Below, in pieces: positions 39,401 through 52,230 of a stretch of DNA of 64,000 nucleotides (position 1 is the first letter of the stretch; the number at the start of each line of letters is the position of its first letter). The notes under the pieces were generated by a model, which worked only from the letters and a program-made list of their open reading frames with translations, was not told the DNA's origin and did not search any database. The stretch is from positions 70,315,221-70,379,220 of the forward strand of contig NC_029516.1 of assembly GCF_001577835.2 (NCBI RefSeq), in the 5' to 3' direction. Source of the stretch: Coturnix japonica. Taxonomy: Eukaryota; Chordata; Aves; Galliformes; Phasianidae. The translations under genes and the position numbers were made by a program.

Positions 39401-41376
39401 CATCAGAAGCTTAGGAAAGAATAGCCAAGGAAAGAAAATTCCTTACTGCTATATTTGGGCACACAGATTGGCAGTCCACCAGTTCCAGCTTCTCTTGCTC
39501 TTGTGGCTGTTGCGCAGAAACGTGCTTTTCTGTGAAATACAGTACAGGAAGTACCTGTGTATAACTGGTGTACAGGCTGAAATCACATAAGTGGAGTTCA
39601 CTGCAAGTGAGCATAAAGCTTAACTGTTACTGATACTTTTCATTACAAAAATATTCCATGATGGATGATAGAGGTGTCCACCCAGCGACCTCGATTACTG
39701 TTTATGTGAACACTAGATGAAGATGTTGATCCAGCACCTTTTTACTTTTGTAAATTAAATTTGTAATGCATACCCCTGTCACAGGACATCAGTGTATTTC
39801 AGTATGTTTCTGTTGCAGGTCTAAGGTATCTGACTGGGCTGAAATGTGGAAGATGGTGAGATGTACGAAACAAATCCCTTCAAATTCATGATTAATAAAT
39901 CTCAAAAAAACAGTTAGTAGTAGTGAAAGACAAGTGTAATAATCTTGTCCCGGTTCTGGTGCATCTCCCCTGTGATTATCATTATGCAGCTGGAAAGAAA
40001 AGTTTAGAGAGGAAAATGCAGTTCAGTCTACTAAAGTAGCCAGATCCTCCAAGCAAAATACAGCCCTAACATGCAGTGTTTTGTTCTCTTTCCAACTTCT
40101 CTCCCTACCACTCATCACAGCTGGGTGTTTGTTGGGCACGTGATTACTAGGGTAAGAACATCCATGAGTAAGAAAAAGGATGACCAAAAGGTTACACCAC
40201 ATAATCATAAGATTGAGGAGATCTCCACATGAACAATTAAAAGACTTGTGTCACTTCAAAAAAACTAAAAGTTCTTAATGCAGATTTAAAGAAGGGGGAT
40301 GACAGTCAAGGTACTAAAGTGAAAGCAGGCCATGAAGGTCCTCCAAGGAGTGATGAAATTGCAAGATTCCTCAAGTTCTGCTATTTTGCCCTACCTTGGC
40401 TGGAACGAAGACCTACCTACTGCAACAGAAGTCAAGAATGTAGATCAAACTTTCCATCTGCCTCTAGAAGCACTAAGTATAATTGGGGGGAGGGAGGGCA
40501 AGTTGACATTACTTTAGGGTGCTATTACATGCTATGTTGCTGCTCGCTAGAAATCTGCCCGATGAATAATGGAAACTCACATGGCTTTCCAGCTTAGATA
40601 AAATATTTATGAATTAACTGCAAGCCACAAGGTGGTGCTCTTAGTCTGCATCTTGACTACAAAATATTTTCTTTCTATTCTTTTTTAATAATATACAGCA
40701 GGAACATAGAAAGGCATGTTTCACAATAAGATTCATTTGGTTTCAGCAGCAATCCCACAGACCAAAGTGTAGTTAATAACTGTGAACATTTTTTTTCTTA
40801 AATGAGACGTTACCTTCAGGAAATAAAACGAAAGAAATTACAGGTGAGCTAGCTAACAATAAAGTTCTGTCAATGAATACCTAGTAGGTGATCTCACATC
40901 AAGCTAACATGATGAGTCTGTAAATCTAGAATTGTTAATTTGGTTAAATAATAATAATAATAGTAATAAAATACTTAGTTTTCCTTGAAAAGCACATTAG
41001 TGTAGCTGTGTACTACACAGCCTCCCCTTCTCCCCCCACTCGGTTTGTTCAGGGATCAAAGAATTGCACATACAAATATTGACTATGAAGTAAGTGTGGT
41101 CTTGCAGGAAAAATAACCCATGTATAGCACCTAAATTCTGTATGCACATACACTACAACGTGAGCATAATAAAAAATAGAAGCATAGTTACCTTTTATCT
41201 TCAACAATATTAATATATCATAAAAATATTTCCACAAATGTAAACGTATACATAGTTCTTAGTAAGAAGAACAGCAATTCGTTTTCCATGGTGTTTGTGA
41301 AACCTCCATGACTGGAATACAAAAAAACTGGAGACTTTCCAAGGGATACAGTTCTGCCAGCATGACTAAATTCAAC
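36460..41376. other. intergenic stretch between YBX3 and the small minus-strand gene
   Basis: About 4.9 kb without a recognised repeat or coding frame. The 3' UTR of the minus-strand gene should occupy part of its right side. A variant ATTAAA-type signal (tttaat on the plus strand) near 40685 is one weak candidate end. Confidence 0.55.
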
Positions 41377-41864
41377 TCATTCCTTTTTTGGCTCTTCACC
41401 TTTAGATTCTCTCAGCACTTCCTGCCATTTTTTCTCCATTTCTTCTCTGCAGTTCAGGAAGGCATCTTCCAAACGCCTCATGGAATTGGTCAGGTCAGGG
41501 TTAGTACGCATTACTACCATGTCATATGCCATCCAGGTTGCCTGCACTATAAACAGAAGAGATACCACCAAGCCAGGAATTTTGGCTAAAAACACAGTGG
41601 GTGATTGAAAAATAAAAATTTTATATATGATGGTGATTTTTCCCACTTACGTTTCTATCACATGGGACAGTTCATAGCGATAAACATAAATAATATATCC
41701 TCAATGTCTTCACTTTAGTAAACAAACACATATTGTTCTTAATAAAGACCTTTACCTGTCAGTTTTTCCATTTCCTCCAGAAGTTTTTCTAGGTCCTTGT
41801 TCAGATCCTCCACCATCTTTAGCATACTGTCATAGTTTCTCTCTTGAGATTCTTGTCTGGCCAT
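41377..41864 (-). CDS. small coiled-coil / single-membrane-span protein, 105 aa, two coding exons; not identified
   Basis: Minus-strand exons 41864-41756 (donor CAG|GTAAAG) and 41585-41377 (acceptor TGTTTTTAG, stop TGA at 41379-41377). They join in phase 1 to give 105 residues. The ATG follows directly on an acceptor (CCTTGTAG|ATGGCC), so one or more 5' UTR exons, or less likely further coding exons, lie upstream toward the CpG island at 43 kb. Residues 8-37 form a Leu/Glu/Lys heptad-like coil (MVEDLNKDLEKLLEEMEKL). Residues 39-61 are hydrophobic (IPGLVVSLLFIVQATWMAY), a likely membrane span. Residues 64-95 are a second charged helix, and the tail is Glu/Lys-rich. The coil-membrane-coil layout recalls SMCO-type small proteins, but I cannot assign orthology. 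Clean splice sites, kept phase and amphipathic pattern argue for a real gene. It lies between YBX3 and STYK1 in opposite orientation. Confidence 0.72.
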
Positions 41865-42148
41865 CTACAAGGAAAGCGGGTGTTTTATTTTACTTTAAGG
41901 TGAGTTGATTTTCCCTGTGGAGGGAAAGTAATAGTGTAATAAAATGTAGTAATTAAAATACATACAATTCTCAATTTAGATGTGAATTCATTAAGAATCT
42001 GGCCTGAAATTTACAAGTTAACAACTGCCTGTTGGATACTATTTTTAATCCATTTTGAAATCATTTTCAGTGATTCAGAGGGAATTACACTCAATTAATT
42101 GGCTGTATTTGTGCCAATTAATGATTTTAGTATCTGTATCAAAGAGTT

Positions 42149-42315
42149 CATAGAATCATAGAATCATAGAATCATAGAATCACCAAGGTTGGAAAAGACC
42201 TAAAAGATCACCCAGTCCAACCATTCACCCATTACTAATAGCTCCCACTAAACCAATCATTAGACAGTTCTATCTATTATTCTGCTACAGCCTCTCTCTC
42301 AAATATCCTGACACA
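42149..42315 (-). mobile_element. CR1 LINE 3' end fragment with four CATAGAAT repeats
   Basis: Four exact CATAGAAT units (42149-42180) precede caccaaggttggaaaagacc and the CR1 3' UTR in reverse. It lies upstream of the first known exon of the minus-strand small gene. Confidence 0.9.
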
Positions 42316-42859
42316 GACCAGTCCCCGTTTTCCAAAGTGAGCTGTAAAATCCCCATTTACATCCAGTATTTCACACGCACACCAGATAACTGCACATACT
42401 AAATTCTGTAACTATATACCCAGCTAAGTTGTAGGAGCAACCTCAGCTTAAATGTGCAGGAAGCAAAAACAGGTAGACTCAAGCTCATCAGTGAGTTTCT
42501 GAACCTTGATATTGTCCAAACATGAGACATACAGCCTTGCTTTTATTTCCTTCTCTGAAAACAAGGGGTGGGATGACACTATGGATAGAGTTTCACTGTG
42601 GTAATTACGCCATGCAGTAGGCAACGTTTTTGTTTGTTTTATCTTAAATATATGTCATTGCTCAAGCGCTATCAGAGGGTATCCATTTTCAGTTTTTTAT
42701 TGTGTGGAAGTGTGGAAGGAACGCAACGAGTTATAATGGATTTAAAGCTCCATCAGGGTGCTTCGTGTTCAGAGGTCTCACCAGGCATTTAAGTCTTACT
42801 AAATAACTATGTGCCGACAAAGCAGGGATGCCAAGGGTCTTAAAAAAGCGGCCACAGTC

Positions 42860-43620
42860 CCGATTTCATCCAGACTGTCACCCACCACAGTGACTGCAGG
42901 GCAACCTCACTCCGCCGCGATGCCCGGACAGAAGGCAGAGAGCTGGTGATCCCTGCACCTTTACCACCCCATCCCGAGTCCCAAGTGTCCGTGAGGAACC
43001 CCGTCAGGATCCTTTAGACTCCTCCCCGCCCTGGCAGCCCGTACCGCCTCGCCCTGTGCCAGGCCGCAACCGACACGCCTAACAGACCCCACGGCTCAAC
43101 CCCAACCCTCCGAGCTCGCGTATATAGCGCGGCTCCCTCCTCCTAATTCTAACAACAGGGACGGGCGGGAGCGTGACACGAGAAAACGTTCTTCCCTGTA
43201 CGCTCGTGCTTGCTCTGCCCTCGAACTCCCCACCTCGGTTAATCTTCTGTTTCACGACAAGGAAACGCTTGGACAAACAGTTAGGCGGCCGTGAGGAAAA
43301 GAAGGGGAAGGACAGGGGGCTGGAAGTGGCGGTGCAGCCGGACAGCTGTGCCCCGGAGCCGCGACAGGAGGGTGCTTGCTGGTTCTAGCACTGTCGTGTC
43401 CGCCCAGCCTTCCTTCCTTCCAGCGCGGTCGCGGCCGGCCCTGGGCTGCGGCAGAGCGGGCACCTCAGCGGGCCCCTGCCGCGCTGCTCCCCGGCCATGG
43501 CCTCCTGTGAAGGCCTGGCCCTCTGCCTGCTGCGTGCTGCCTCGTCCCCGGCCTGCCACAAAACATAAGTACTCCCGGAGGTCGGAGAGCAGAAGGTAAT
43601 GCCCCCCTTACCTGTCTGCG
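42860..43620. promoter_or_regulatory. CpG island, candidate promoter for the minus-strand small gene and/or STYK1
   Basis: A GC- and CpG-rich block with a TATA-like TATATAG at 43121-43127 lies between the minus-strand coil/membrane gene and STYK1. Candidate first-exon donors are visible on both strands: minus-strand CAG|GTAAGG with last exon base 43612, and GGA|GTGAGG near 42910; plus-strand AAG|GTAATG near 43594. It may be bidirectional. The open frames here have no recognisable product. Confidence 0.5.
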
Positions 43621-43899
43621 GTTCCCCAGTTCCCACGGCCCTACACCGCGACACCCTTTGATGCTGGCGTCCTTTACCCACCAGGTACCCCGAGCTGTTG
43701 TTGTGAGAGATCTGAAGATAAGAGCCAAGTGATGCCTCAAGCACGAACTCTCGAAGTTGGCTGCATCTGCTTTCTTTCCTACAGAGGTACACCTGCCGTC
43801 TTCATGATTTTTGTCTTTATAAACAGTTATTGGAGAAGGTGTTTGCAGGGCTAAGCAAAGAAGGGCAGGAAATTCTATGATGGCTGAGAAACAAGACAC

Positions 43900-46111
43900 A
43901 ACGTTTGTCCAAGTTGTTGATAATAGGCTTTAAGTGGTATATAGGAGACTGAGGATCACGGCCCTTTGAATGGGTCACACCCCTGATTGTGTCCTATTCT
44001 TTATTCCTATCCAAACCTTACAATCTGTTTCTTCTAGTATCCAAACATCAAACTCCTCTTGCTTTTAAATAATTGAATATATTAATATTTTAATTATGTG
44101 TGAAACTTTTACTCATCTCTTGTAGCCATCGCTCATTTCACTGCCAGCTGTGCACAATAAGTAGCTAGTTTGAATATTGCACTCCACCCTTATGCAAAGA
44201 ATAAACATACCAAGTTACATGAAAACTGTGGAATTTACCATGAAGTACCGTGTTGCTAAAATTGTGCAGGGTGTTGAAAGTAGGCAAAATCTTTCAAAAC
44301 AGATGAAAGAAAAGATAATACTTGGCTAAATAAATTCTTGTATCACGGGTTGCTGGAGGCAATGGAAAGCATTGTGAGAAATACCATTTTATGTTGTTTT
44401 GAGCTTTAGTTTCCCTAAGAAGTCCCATGGCCAGCTGTCTGAGGCACAGTGCTCATTAATGGACCCCTTGTTTGAAACTGCTATGTGATATATTGTGATA
44501 TGTACTTCCTAGTTCTAGTAAGGTCTCTGTGGGCAACCTTCCTGGAGGAGAGATGGCTCCTCTACTTCTTTTTGTGTGAAGTGGTGCAATTTATTCAATA
44601 CTTACACAGGGTGCTTAAGTATGTTCAACAGCTTCTAAGTTTTGTCAGCAAGAACTGTTGTATTCTCACTTGGAAATGTGAACTATGTGAAAAAATGGAG
44701 TGGCAAAACCCAGGAACTTAAGAGGAAAGTTTGTATGTTTAACAGAATGAACAAAATGGAAAGAGGAAAGGTCAAATTAACAGAAGAATATGCATACATA
44801 ATGTGCTCAGGAACCCAGTTGCTAAGGTCAATGACACCCGGAAACTACACAAAGCTAATGGAAATGCAAGTGATATGTGCTGCACCTACTTTCCAGTCTA
44901 TCAGTTGCCCTATTGCCCTTGGAGTCCTGGGAAGAACTCCATGGGCTAACTGTGGATAAGTACTGATTTTGGGATGCCAAAGAGGAGATCCTTTCAGAAG
45001 AAACTTGTTTTCTGGGCAGTTACTTGGAGTTTGCTGATTTTTGTGACTTTTCAGCCACAAGATTAGCCCTGTGGTTTTAACAGTCTCTTCACACAAGAAA
45101 AAGACTGAATGGTTTGTGGCTGCGTTTGCTGTCAGTCTCTAAAGTGCACTGTAGAGATTACTGAGCAGTTGTGTATGTGGTTTGAATGGTTGCTTCATAT
45201 GCTGTAGATGTCTCGGAGATAAAGAGGACACTTGTGTTAACGGAACCGCCGCTCCACCAATTTCAGTGCGCCTTATCATACTTGCATAAGGAAAAATAGC
45301 AAGAGGAACACAAACATTTAAACAGGCAGTGTTCTCCCTGTGGATGCGCACAGACAGAATAAATAACTTGTAGCAGAAGTTTGCTTTTAACGAGATGAAA
45401 CGTGACAATAAATGTGTGCTGTCCCTTAGCCGAACAGGAGGAAGGGTTTATGGACCAGTGAGGAACACTGGTCTGAGACCTGAACTCTGAACTGTTTAAA
45501 TATCTTCTCCGACCAGTCTGACTGGGAGCACAGCAGAAAGATTAACTAAGGAAACAAAAAGCAGTGGGGATTGCTGCTTTTGCTTATGCATGCCTTGAAT
45601 ATTAACCCCTTGCATTTTTCCCCCCTTCCCCCCGCAAAAAGGGTATTTAGAAAACTGAGGAAGAAGGAGTGAAAGGAGGAAGACTATCAGTTATTGTATT
45701 TTTAAACCCTAATCCCTAAATAGGAATCAGGTTCCTCTGAAGAGGTTCCCCCAGCTGCCCTTACAAAAGGAGCGTGTGGAAAGCAAAATATTTCAGTAAA
45801 TAACACAGGTAAAAGAGAAAATGTTGTTTTCAGTGTATCCATGTATTAAGCAGGAATGAGTTAAAGGACAGATCCTGTGCATCCTCATGGAAAGAATAAC
45901 ACTGAGAGTCAATGAAAGTTAGCACCAGCATAAAACAATGACAGAAACCAGAGCCTGAGCTTAAAGTTTGCAGCTGTAACAATCTTTGCAACTGAAGTAA
46001 ATGCTCAGTCTGGAACATGGGTGTCCATCTTCCTGACATGCTTGGGCTGCACTGTGTGAAGAGGAATTATCTTGGACAGTATATAAAACATATAACAACA
46101 GAGACCATTTT
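43900..46111. other. no recognised gene or repeat
   Basis: Possible STYK1 5' intron or intergenic DNA. Nothing recognised; open frames are short. Confidence 0.5.
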
Positions 46112-46216
46112 GTTGAGGGACACGGTTTAGTGGGAGCTATTGGTAATAGATGAATGGTTGGACTGGATGATCTTTTAGGTCTTTTCCAACCTTGGTGATT
46201 CTATGATTCTATGAAT
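46112..46216 (+). mobile_element. CR1 LINE 3' end fragment
   Basis: It reads ggtttagtgggagctattgg, ttggactggatgatctttta, and ends in two attctatg units. Confidence 0.9.
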
Positions 46217-46551
46217 TGTTTGGTTGTTTGCTAAGGGATGGGTGCACACCCAGGGCCAGGCCAGACCTCTTGGTGGGGCAGAGCCACCACCATGATGGTA
46301 TGGGGCAGGGAGCGAACTTCATTGTGAGCTGTACTGGGCCACATGCAGAATAAGGGCCACAGGTTGGTTTGCACAATCTAGGGGATTTCTCTTCTGGTTT
46401 TTCAGGGACAAAACTCCACATCACTGAACTATTTGTAATTACTGTTCTACCGGCTTACGTAGAGATCATGCAGTGAAGAGACACAGTCCCAGTATTCTCC
46501 ATTTTGCACACTTTTACAGTAAATACCAGCTGGAAGAATAGTGCCAGACTG

Positions 46552-46945
46552 AATCACAGAATCACAGAATTGTAGGGGTTGGAAGGGACCTCTAGAGATT
46601 GAGTCCAACCCCCTGCTAAAGCAGGCTCCCTGCCACCACGGTCACACAGGTAGGCGTCCAGCGGGTCTTGAATATCTCCAGAGAAGGAGACTCCACCACC
46701 TCCTGGCAGCCTGTTTCGCAGTGCTGCTCCGTCACCCTCACTGTAAAGAAGTTCTTCTGCACATTCGTGAGGAACTTCCTATGCTGTACTTTCATCCCAT
46801 TACCCCTAGTCCTGTCCCCACACACTACTGAAAAGAGACCAGACTCACCACTATGGCTCCCACACCTCAGGTATTTATAAACCTGGATCAAGTCCCCTCT
46901 CAGCCTTCTTTTCTTAAGGCTAAACAGACCCGGTTGAAGCTTGGG
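46552..46945 (-). mobile_element. CR1 LINE 3' fragment, GATTCTGT-ended subfamily
   Basis: Two cacagaat units are followed by tgtaggggttggaagggacc, cacaggtaggcgtccagcg and gttcttctgcacattcgtga. Well preserved over about 390 bp. Confidence 0.9.
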
Positions 46946-49900
46946 ATGTTCTGCTCTGCACATATATTGTTATGTGGTTGTTCTTGCAGATAATTTATCT
47001 TTTGTGTTTCAGTATGTAACTCTACCTCTTTCCCCCTACCTCAACTAAAATAATCCCTAAATAAAGTAATGTACACAGCACCAAAGTATTAATATGAGTA
47101 GGTCAGGTTTGCTCAAGGAGTTGGTAGAGATCATATCGTCTTGGTGTTCTCAAAGCTATCTGCGGCATAATATTGACTGTAAAATGAACTTTGTCTCTCA
47201 GTGTTAGGTCTCGTGTTGTTTCCTCTTGTAATACAACTGCTTTCCACTTGTGTGATATAGGTAAGCAAACAGTCTTGTAGAGGCTTGTTTAACCAGAAGT
47301 CGGGAATCTGAAACATGAGATTTTTCAGCATTAGGCAAAGACAGTCTTTGAGCTGATGGTGGGGAGCATGCAGTCGAGCAGCTGGGACTGGAATACACTG
47401 ATTGGCTGGAAGAAAGTCCCCAGGGCAGAAACGCTGAGGAAATGAAATGCAGTGAGGAATACACTTCACAAATGATTCTGTATCGAAAACATTAGCAGAG
47501 CTGAACGGTGTCCTCAGGGGCATGTTAACAGGACAACATCACAGGGCAAGTTCAAGAATATTGATAGGTCTTGTTAGGGAGCTCAGGACATATTTCAAGA
47601 GGAGGTGTAGGGAGCTCCAGGCTGGACTACTGGAAGGACAGAGAAAGAGAAGTGGTGATGGCAGAGCTGAAAAATGAAAGCAGAATGCAGTGGACAGCCT
47701 GAGCAGGAGGAATACAAGGGACAAGGCTGAATGTAAGAAAAACTCGCATTGCTGCTGTCTATTCTGTCATGTTTTTTATTAATCTGTTCTCCCTTTGCTC
47801 ATTTGCATGTTCTCTATCACGTTCTTTCCTAAACGTGAAACATTAATATGAAGAGCGTGGTTTCCATTTGTTATGTTAGCCTATCCCTCTTGGTCTGTTT
47901 ATCTGCCTTTCAAATTACACACCAGGTCCCCACCCAAGGAGTCTTTGCCTTGCTTTGCTCTCAGCCAGCCAGTGCGTGCCAGCCAGATTAGACCCATTTC
48001 ATGGGTTTGTGCCTACCTGTCAACTCATGTGTTAGATTTACGTTCTTTCTGGGGAGAAAAATGAAAGAAACTCGAAGAATAAAGAACTGAAGCTGGGCAG
48101 GTATGAGGCAGGGATATCAGTGAGAAGGAACTTAGTCATAAGAGTTACAGCAGCGTGAGGTAACCATCTGTATTGAGCGGCCTCAGACAAACAGGGAAGC
48201 AGCGGCATGTAAGCTTCAGGAAGAGACTACCGCAGGGCAAGAGAAGTGGTGTAATTCAGGTAAGCGAGAGAAAACACTGCTGGAGGATTAGCTAATGAAT
48301 ATTTAAATGTTTGAAAAGACTTTATTAACATGAATGTGCCCTAAACTAGGATATAACTGCGCCATAAAGTGTATATGCCTCTGTATGTATATATATCTGC
48401 ATCTGTTCTTACTGATTGTATAGAAGTTACTGATCTGGTAATACTTCTGTGATCATAATGGTTTTGAAGTTTGGGGAGGAAAAAAAGGAAGAAAGAAACC
48501 GAAATCTATCTGTTAGCAGGTTGGTTTAGAGAAATAACTCCCAGACACGTTTTGAACAGGGAGAAAATTACAAAGGAAGAAAATTCAATTTAAAATTAAC
48601 CTCAGTTCACCAGTGATGCAGCGCCTGTCTACATAAGTAAGTTCGTTCAGTGCTTGATGAAGTTGTGTGTACCAGTTTATCAACTCAGAATTAGTGTTTT
48701 ATTTCCTTCAGCCTTACTTGATTGTAAGGATGGTAAATAATCTGTTTAGTTTTTTCTGTGTATTTGTACACACATGTTATTGATCAAATTATAAACAAAA
48801 TCTCTGTTAAGTTCACCAGGAATCATCTAAAAGTTAGGAACCTGTGAAGGTGAAACTGTACACAACCTCAGTTAAGTTTTAATATGGCTTTGGAAGCAGA
48901 TACAAATTGTGTTTCATAAGCCATTACACAGCACCATAATATGGTGTATTTTTATCAGCAGTGTTTTTTACAGCAAGAGTTACATATAGCTGTGGTCCCT
49001 TAACATTTTTTCTTTCCTGCCACAGCTTTTGCTGCCACAGTGTTACAGAGTTTCAGTATCAGACTTATAACTGTACCAGGTTTATAGGGTTTTATGCAGG
49101 TTCAGTGCTTGCAAGTACAACCAGAATCAAAGTTCAGGCAATCAGAAAGGTAAAGCACTGGGAGGCACTTCTAAAAGTAGCCTGAGAAAGTCAAAGGCAA
49201 GAGTATGCTTGAGAGTCTGGCATCCAGACTTTTCATACTTCCTCATTAAGGGCTTCAGGTTAATGTGTGTGTCTTTTTTATTTGTTTGTTTTTGTAATAC
49301 AGACTTTTATTTTTCAGACTGTCTGTGAGAAATAAGATTTTTTTTGTGTGGCCTCATTTGAGGGGGAATGTGATCAATATGGTCAAGGTGTATGTTAATA
49401 TTTCAGAAAATATACAAGGTCTTGTCTGCATCAGAAAAAAATATGTTTTTATTTCAATCACAGTTCAGTTTCTGTGTTGTTTCACAGTTCTGTAGCCAGA
49501 ATTTTCTCAGTCTGCACAAATAAATTTGGGTTTTTTGTGAAATTATCAAAGTTTAAACAAAGCTTAGCACCTTGAAATTTTGCGTATCTCCATTGATGTG
49601 GTGCCAGCTTGAACTGGCCTTTCTTTAAGCAGTGCAGAGTGCTCTTCACTCGTGTTTCTCAATGCAGCAGTGGCTGCTGACTTTGCTTGTTTTTAATTCT
49701 CCCTTGAAAAGGAGTCAGGTTTGCTCTAAGTAATTCACCAGCTCAGATTGCGGTGTGGGTTACGTTATTTGCTGTTTTCCTCATGGCTTAACACTTCAAA
49801 ACTTGTCATCCTGATTTTCTTTCACTCCTTAATATGCTTTATTAGCAGCTAGCCTAGGTTTGATGTTCAGATACCACTTCTAATTTTGGTTCAAGTGAAA

Positions 49901-50720
49901 ATATTGAGTCAATACATTACTTCTTTAAAGCACTATCTTTCTTCTTATAGAACATTATGGCTGCCAGCTGGCACACAAGGGAGTGAGCTGCAGTACCAAA
50001 TCTTTGTAGCTGAGGAATTATCAAACCAAGCACAGCAAGCTGCAGAATACTATAGGTAATCTCTGTTCAGAGCAGTGGTGAGGCATTATAAATATGTTAA
50101 GAATTGATTTGACAAGTCAGAATTTCCTCTTTCTAAAGAGCTGGAGACACTGCTCAGACTAAACAGCCCAGAGATGAATGATGAGGTGGCGGCTCAGTAG
50201 GCCAGGGAAAACTTGAAAAGTTGCCACAATCTCCAGTCTGGTGGAGAAATTGTCACAAAAGTCTTCTGAAAGTAGAAGGGACAGGACATGCAGAGCCGTA
50301 GGCATATGTCCTGGCATCAGGTTGTTAGATGTGGGACCTGTCAGTTGGATTTTTATTTCTTTTGGATGTTACTGATAAGTAAAACTGTCAGTGCTATGGG
50401 GAAGAAATGTATTTCACCGTCTGCTTTTCCACTGTGATTTTCTTTTGCCACTCACGCATTCAGTGTCCAAAACTGCCAGGTTACCTGAAGATCAGACACT
50501 GTGGTTTCACTGCATTTTTGGCATTTGTCACTTCCTAGTAGCTCTCTTCTCTTTTGGACTGAGGAACACGTTTGCACATCTCTGCACGTGTCTGTCTAAG
50601 CCACGTTCAAAGGTCATATAAAAGAGAAATAAAATAATAAAAGCAGTACAAAAGTGCTGACTAAAAAGGCACGAGATTATGGTTCTTTTGCTGCATGGAA
50701 TTAAATAAACAGAATCAGAA
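46946..50720. other. no recognised gene or repeat
   Basis: About 3.8 kb of AT-rich DNA. A 130-codon minus-strand frame (47523-47131) stands out by length only. Confidence 0.5.
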
Positions 50721-52230
50721 TCATAGAATGACTTGGGTTGAAAAGAACCACTAAGATCATCCAGTTTCAACCCCCCTGCTAAGTACACACTACTGGCTCA
50801 TGTCCATCTTCTTGTCCACCAGGACACCCAGGCCCTTCTCCACATGGCTGCTCTCAAGGAGATCTTCCCCCAGTTTGTATAAATACCTTGGACTGCCCCA
50901 ACCCTGCACTTGGCCTTATTGAACCTCATTAGGTTCTCATGGGCCCACTTCTCCAGCTTGCCCAGGTCTCTCTGGATGGCTTCCCTCCCTTCCAATGTAT
51001 CAACTGTACCACTTGGCTTGGTGTCATCTGCAAACTTGCTGAGGATGCACTCAATGCCATCATCTGATTCACTGATGAAGATTTTGAAGAGCACCGGTCC
51101 CAAGACTGACCTCTGAGGGACAACGCTTGTGACCAACCTCCACCCTGACACTTTGATCACAACCATTTGGCTGAGTCCTTCCAACCAGTTCCTAATCCAT
51201 CAAACAGTCCATCCTTCAAATCCACACCTCTCCAGTTTAGAGAGAAGGATGTGGTGAGGGACCATGTCAAAGGCTTTGCAAAAGTCCAGGTAGATGACAT
51301 CTGTCGCCCTTCCCCTGTCCACCAAAGCTTTCACTTCATTGAAGAAGGACACCAGATTGGCAAGGCAGAATCTACCCGTGGTGGAGCCATGCTGGCTGTC
51401 TCAGATCACCTCTTTGTATCATTTGTTCGTTAACATAATTTCTAGGAGGATCTGCTTCATAATCTTCCCAGGTGTGGCTCACCAGCCTGTGGTTCCCCAG
51501 CACTTCCTTTCTCCCTTCCTTAAAAATGGGAGTAATGTTTCCCTTTTTTCAGGCACTGGGGACTTCACCAGACAGCTATGATTTTTCTAATATGATGGGA
51601 AGTGGCTCGGCAACCACACCAGGCATCTCTCTCAGGACCTTAGGGTGGATATCCTCTGACCCCATGGACTTAGACATGTTCTATTATGAGGAGGACTTGG
51701 ACTTGTTTCAGTGTTACAGTGGGGTGGAATTGACACCCCACACCCTCAGCTAGAGTTTCAGGGTCCTGGCAAACACAGGAAGCCTGACTACCTGTGAAGA
51801 CTGAGGTAAAGCACTATGTCTGAGGAACCCAGCTCTCCATTAACTTTTATCAGGGGGGGAACCACTCACCTTAGCCTGTCTCCTCCTGCTTACATACCTG
51901 TAGAACCCCCTCTTGTTATCTTTCACCTCTCTTGCCAAGTTCAGCTCCATCTACACCTTGGCTTTACTAATCCTATCATCTCTACGTATGTGGACAACAG
52001 CCTGTATTCCTCACAGGCTACACAACTCTGCTTCCACTTGCAGTATGTTTCTCTCTTTTTCCTCAGTTTAAGCTGCAGGTCCTTGGTCATGATGGTCACC
52101 TGCCTTCCCTGCTTGACTTCTGCTGGGGGATGGAGAGCTGTTGCACTCTCAGAAGGGTGTCCTTAAAGAGCTGCCAGCTCTGTTCTGTGCCCATGCCTTT
52201 AAGGAGAGTTTCCCCTGAATGTACGCTCCC
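50721..52230 (-). mobile_element. CR1 LINE, longest copy in the window (about 1.5 kb, 5'-truncated)
   Basis: Begins with the reverse-complement 3' end (aatcatagaatgacttggg). After a jump past most of the 3' UTR it runs through the reverse-transcriptase region toward the upstream part of ORF2. In the minus frame 51184-50798, [13 protein letters not shown] and SKFADDTK are the RT motifs that normally read [13 protein letters not shown] and [22 protein letters not shown] follows. Frames are broken and it cannot be active. Confidence 0.9.

Noticed and set aside
42149-42180. Four CATAGAAT repeats as a CRISPR-like or regulatory array
   Set aside because: This is the ordinary 3'-end microsatellite of CR1 elements and continues straight into CR1 sequence.
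43281-43899. Open frames of 90-145 codons in the 43-kb CpG island
   Set aside because: GC-rich by-products on both strands; low-complexity Arg/Pro/Ala content and no recognised domain.
47131-47523. 130-codon minus-strand open frame
   Set aside because: Longest frame in its area, but Cys/Pro/Leu-mixed with no recognised motif, no clear splice sites and no supporting context.
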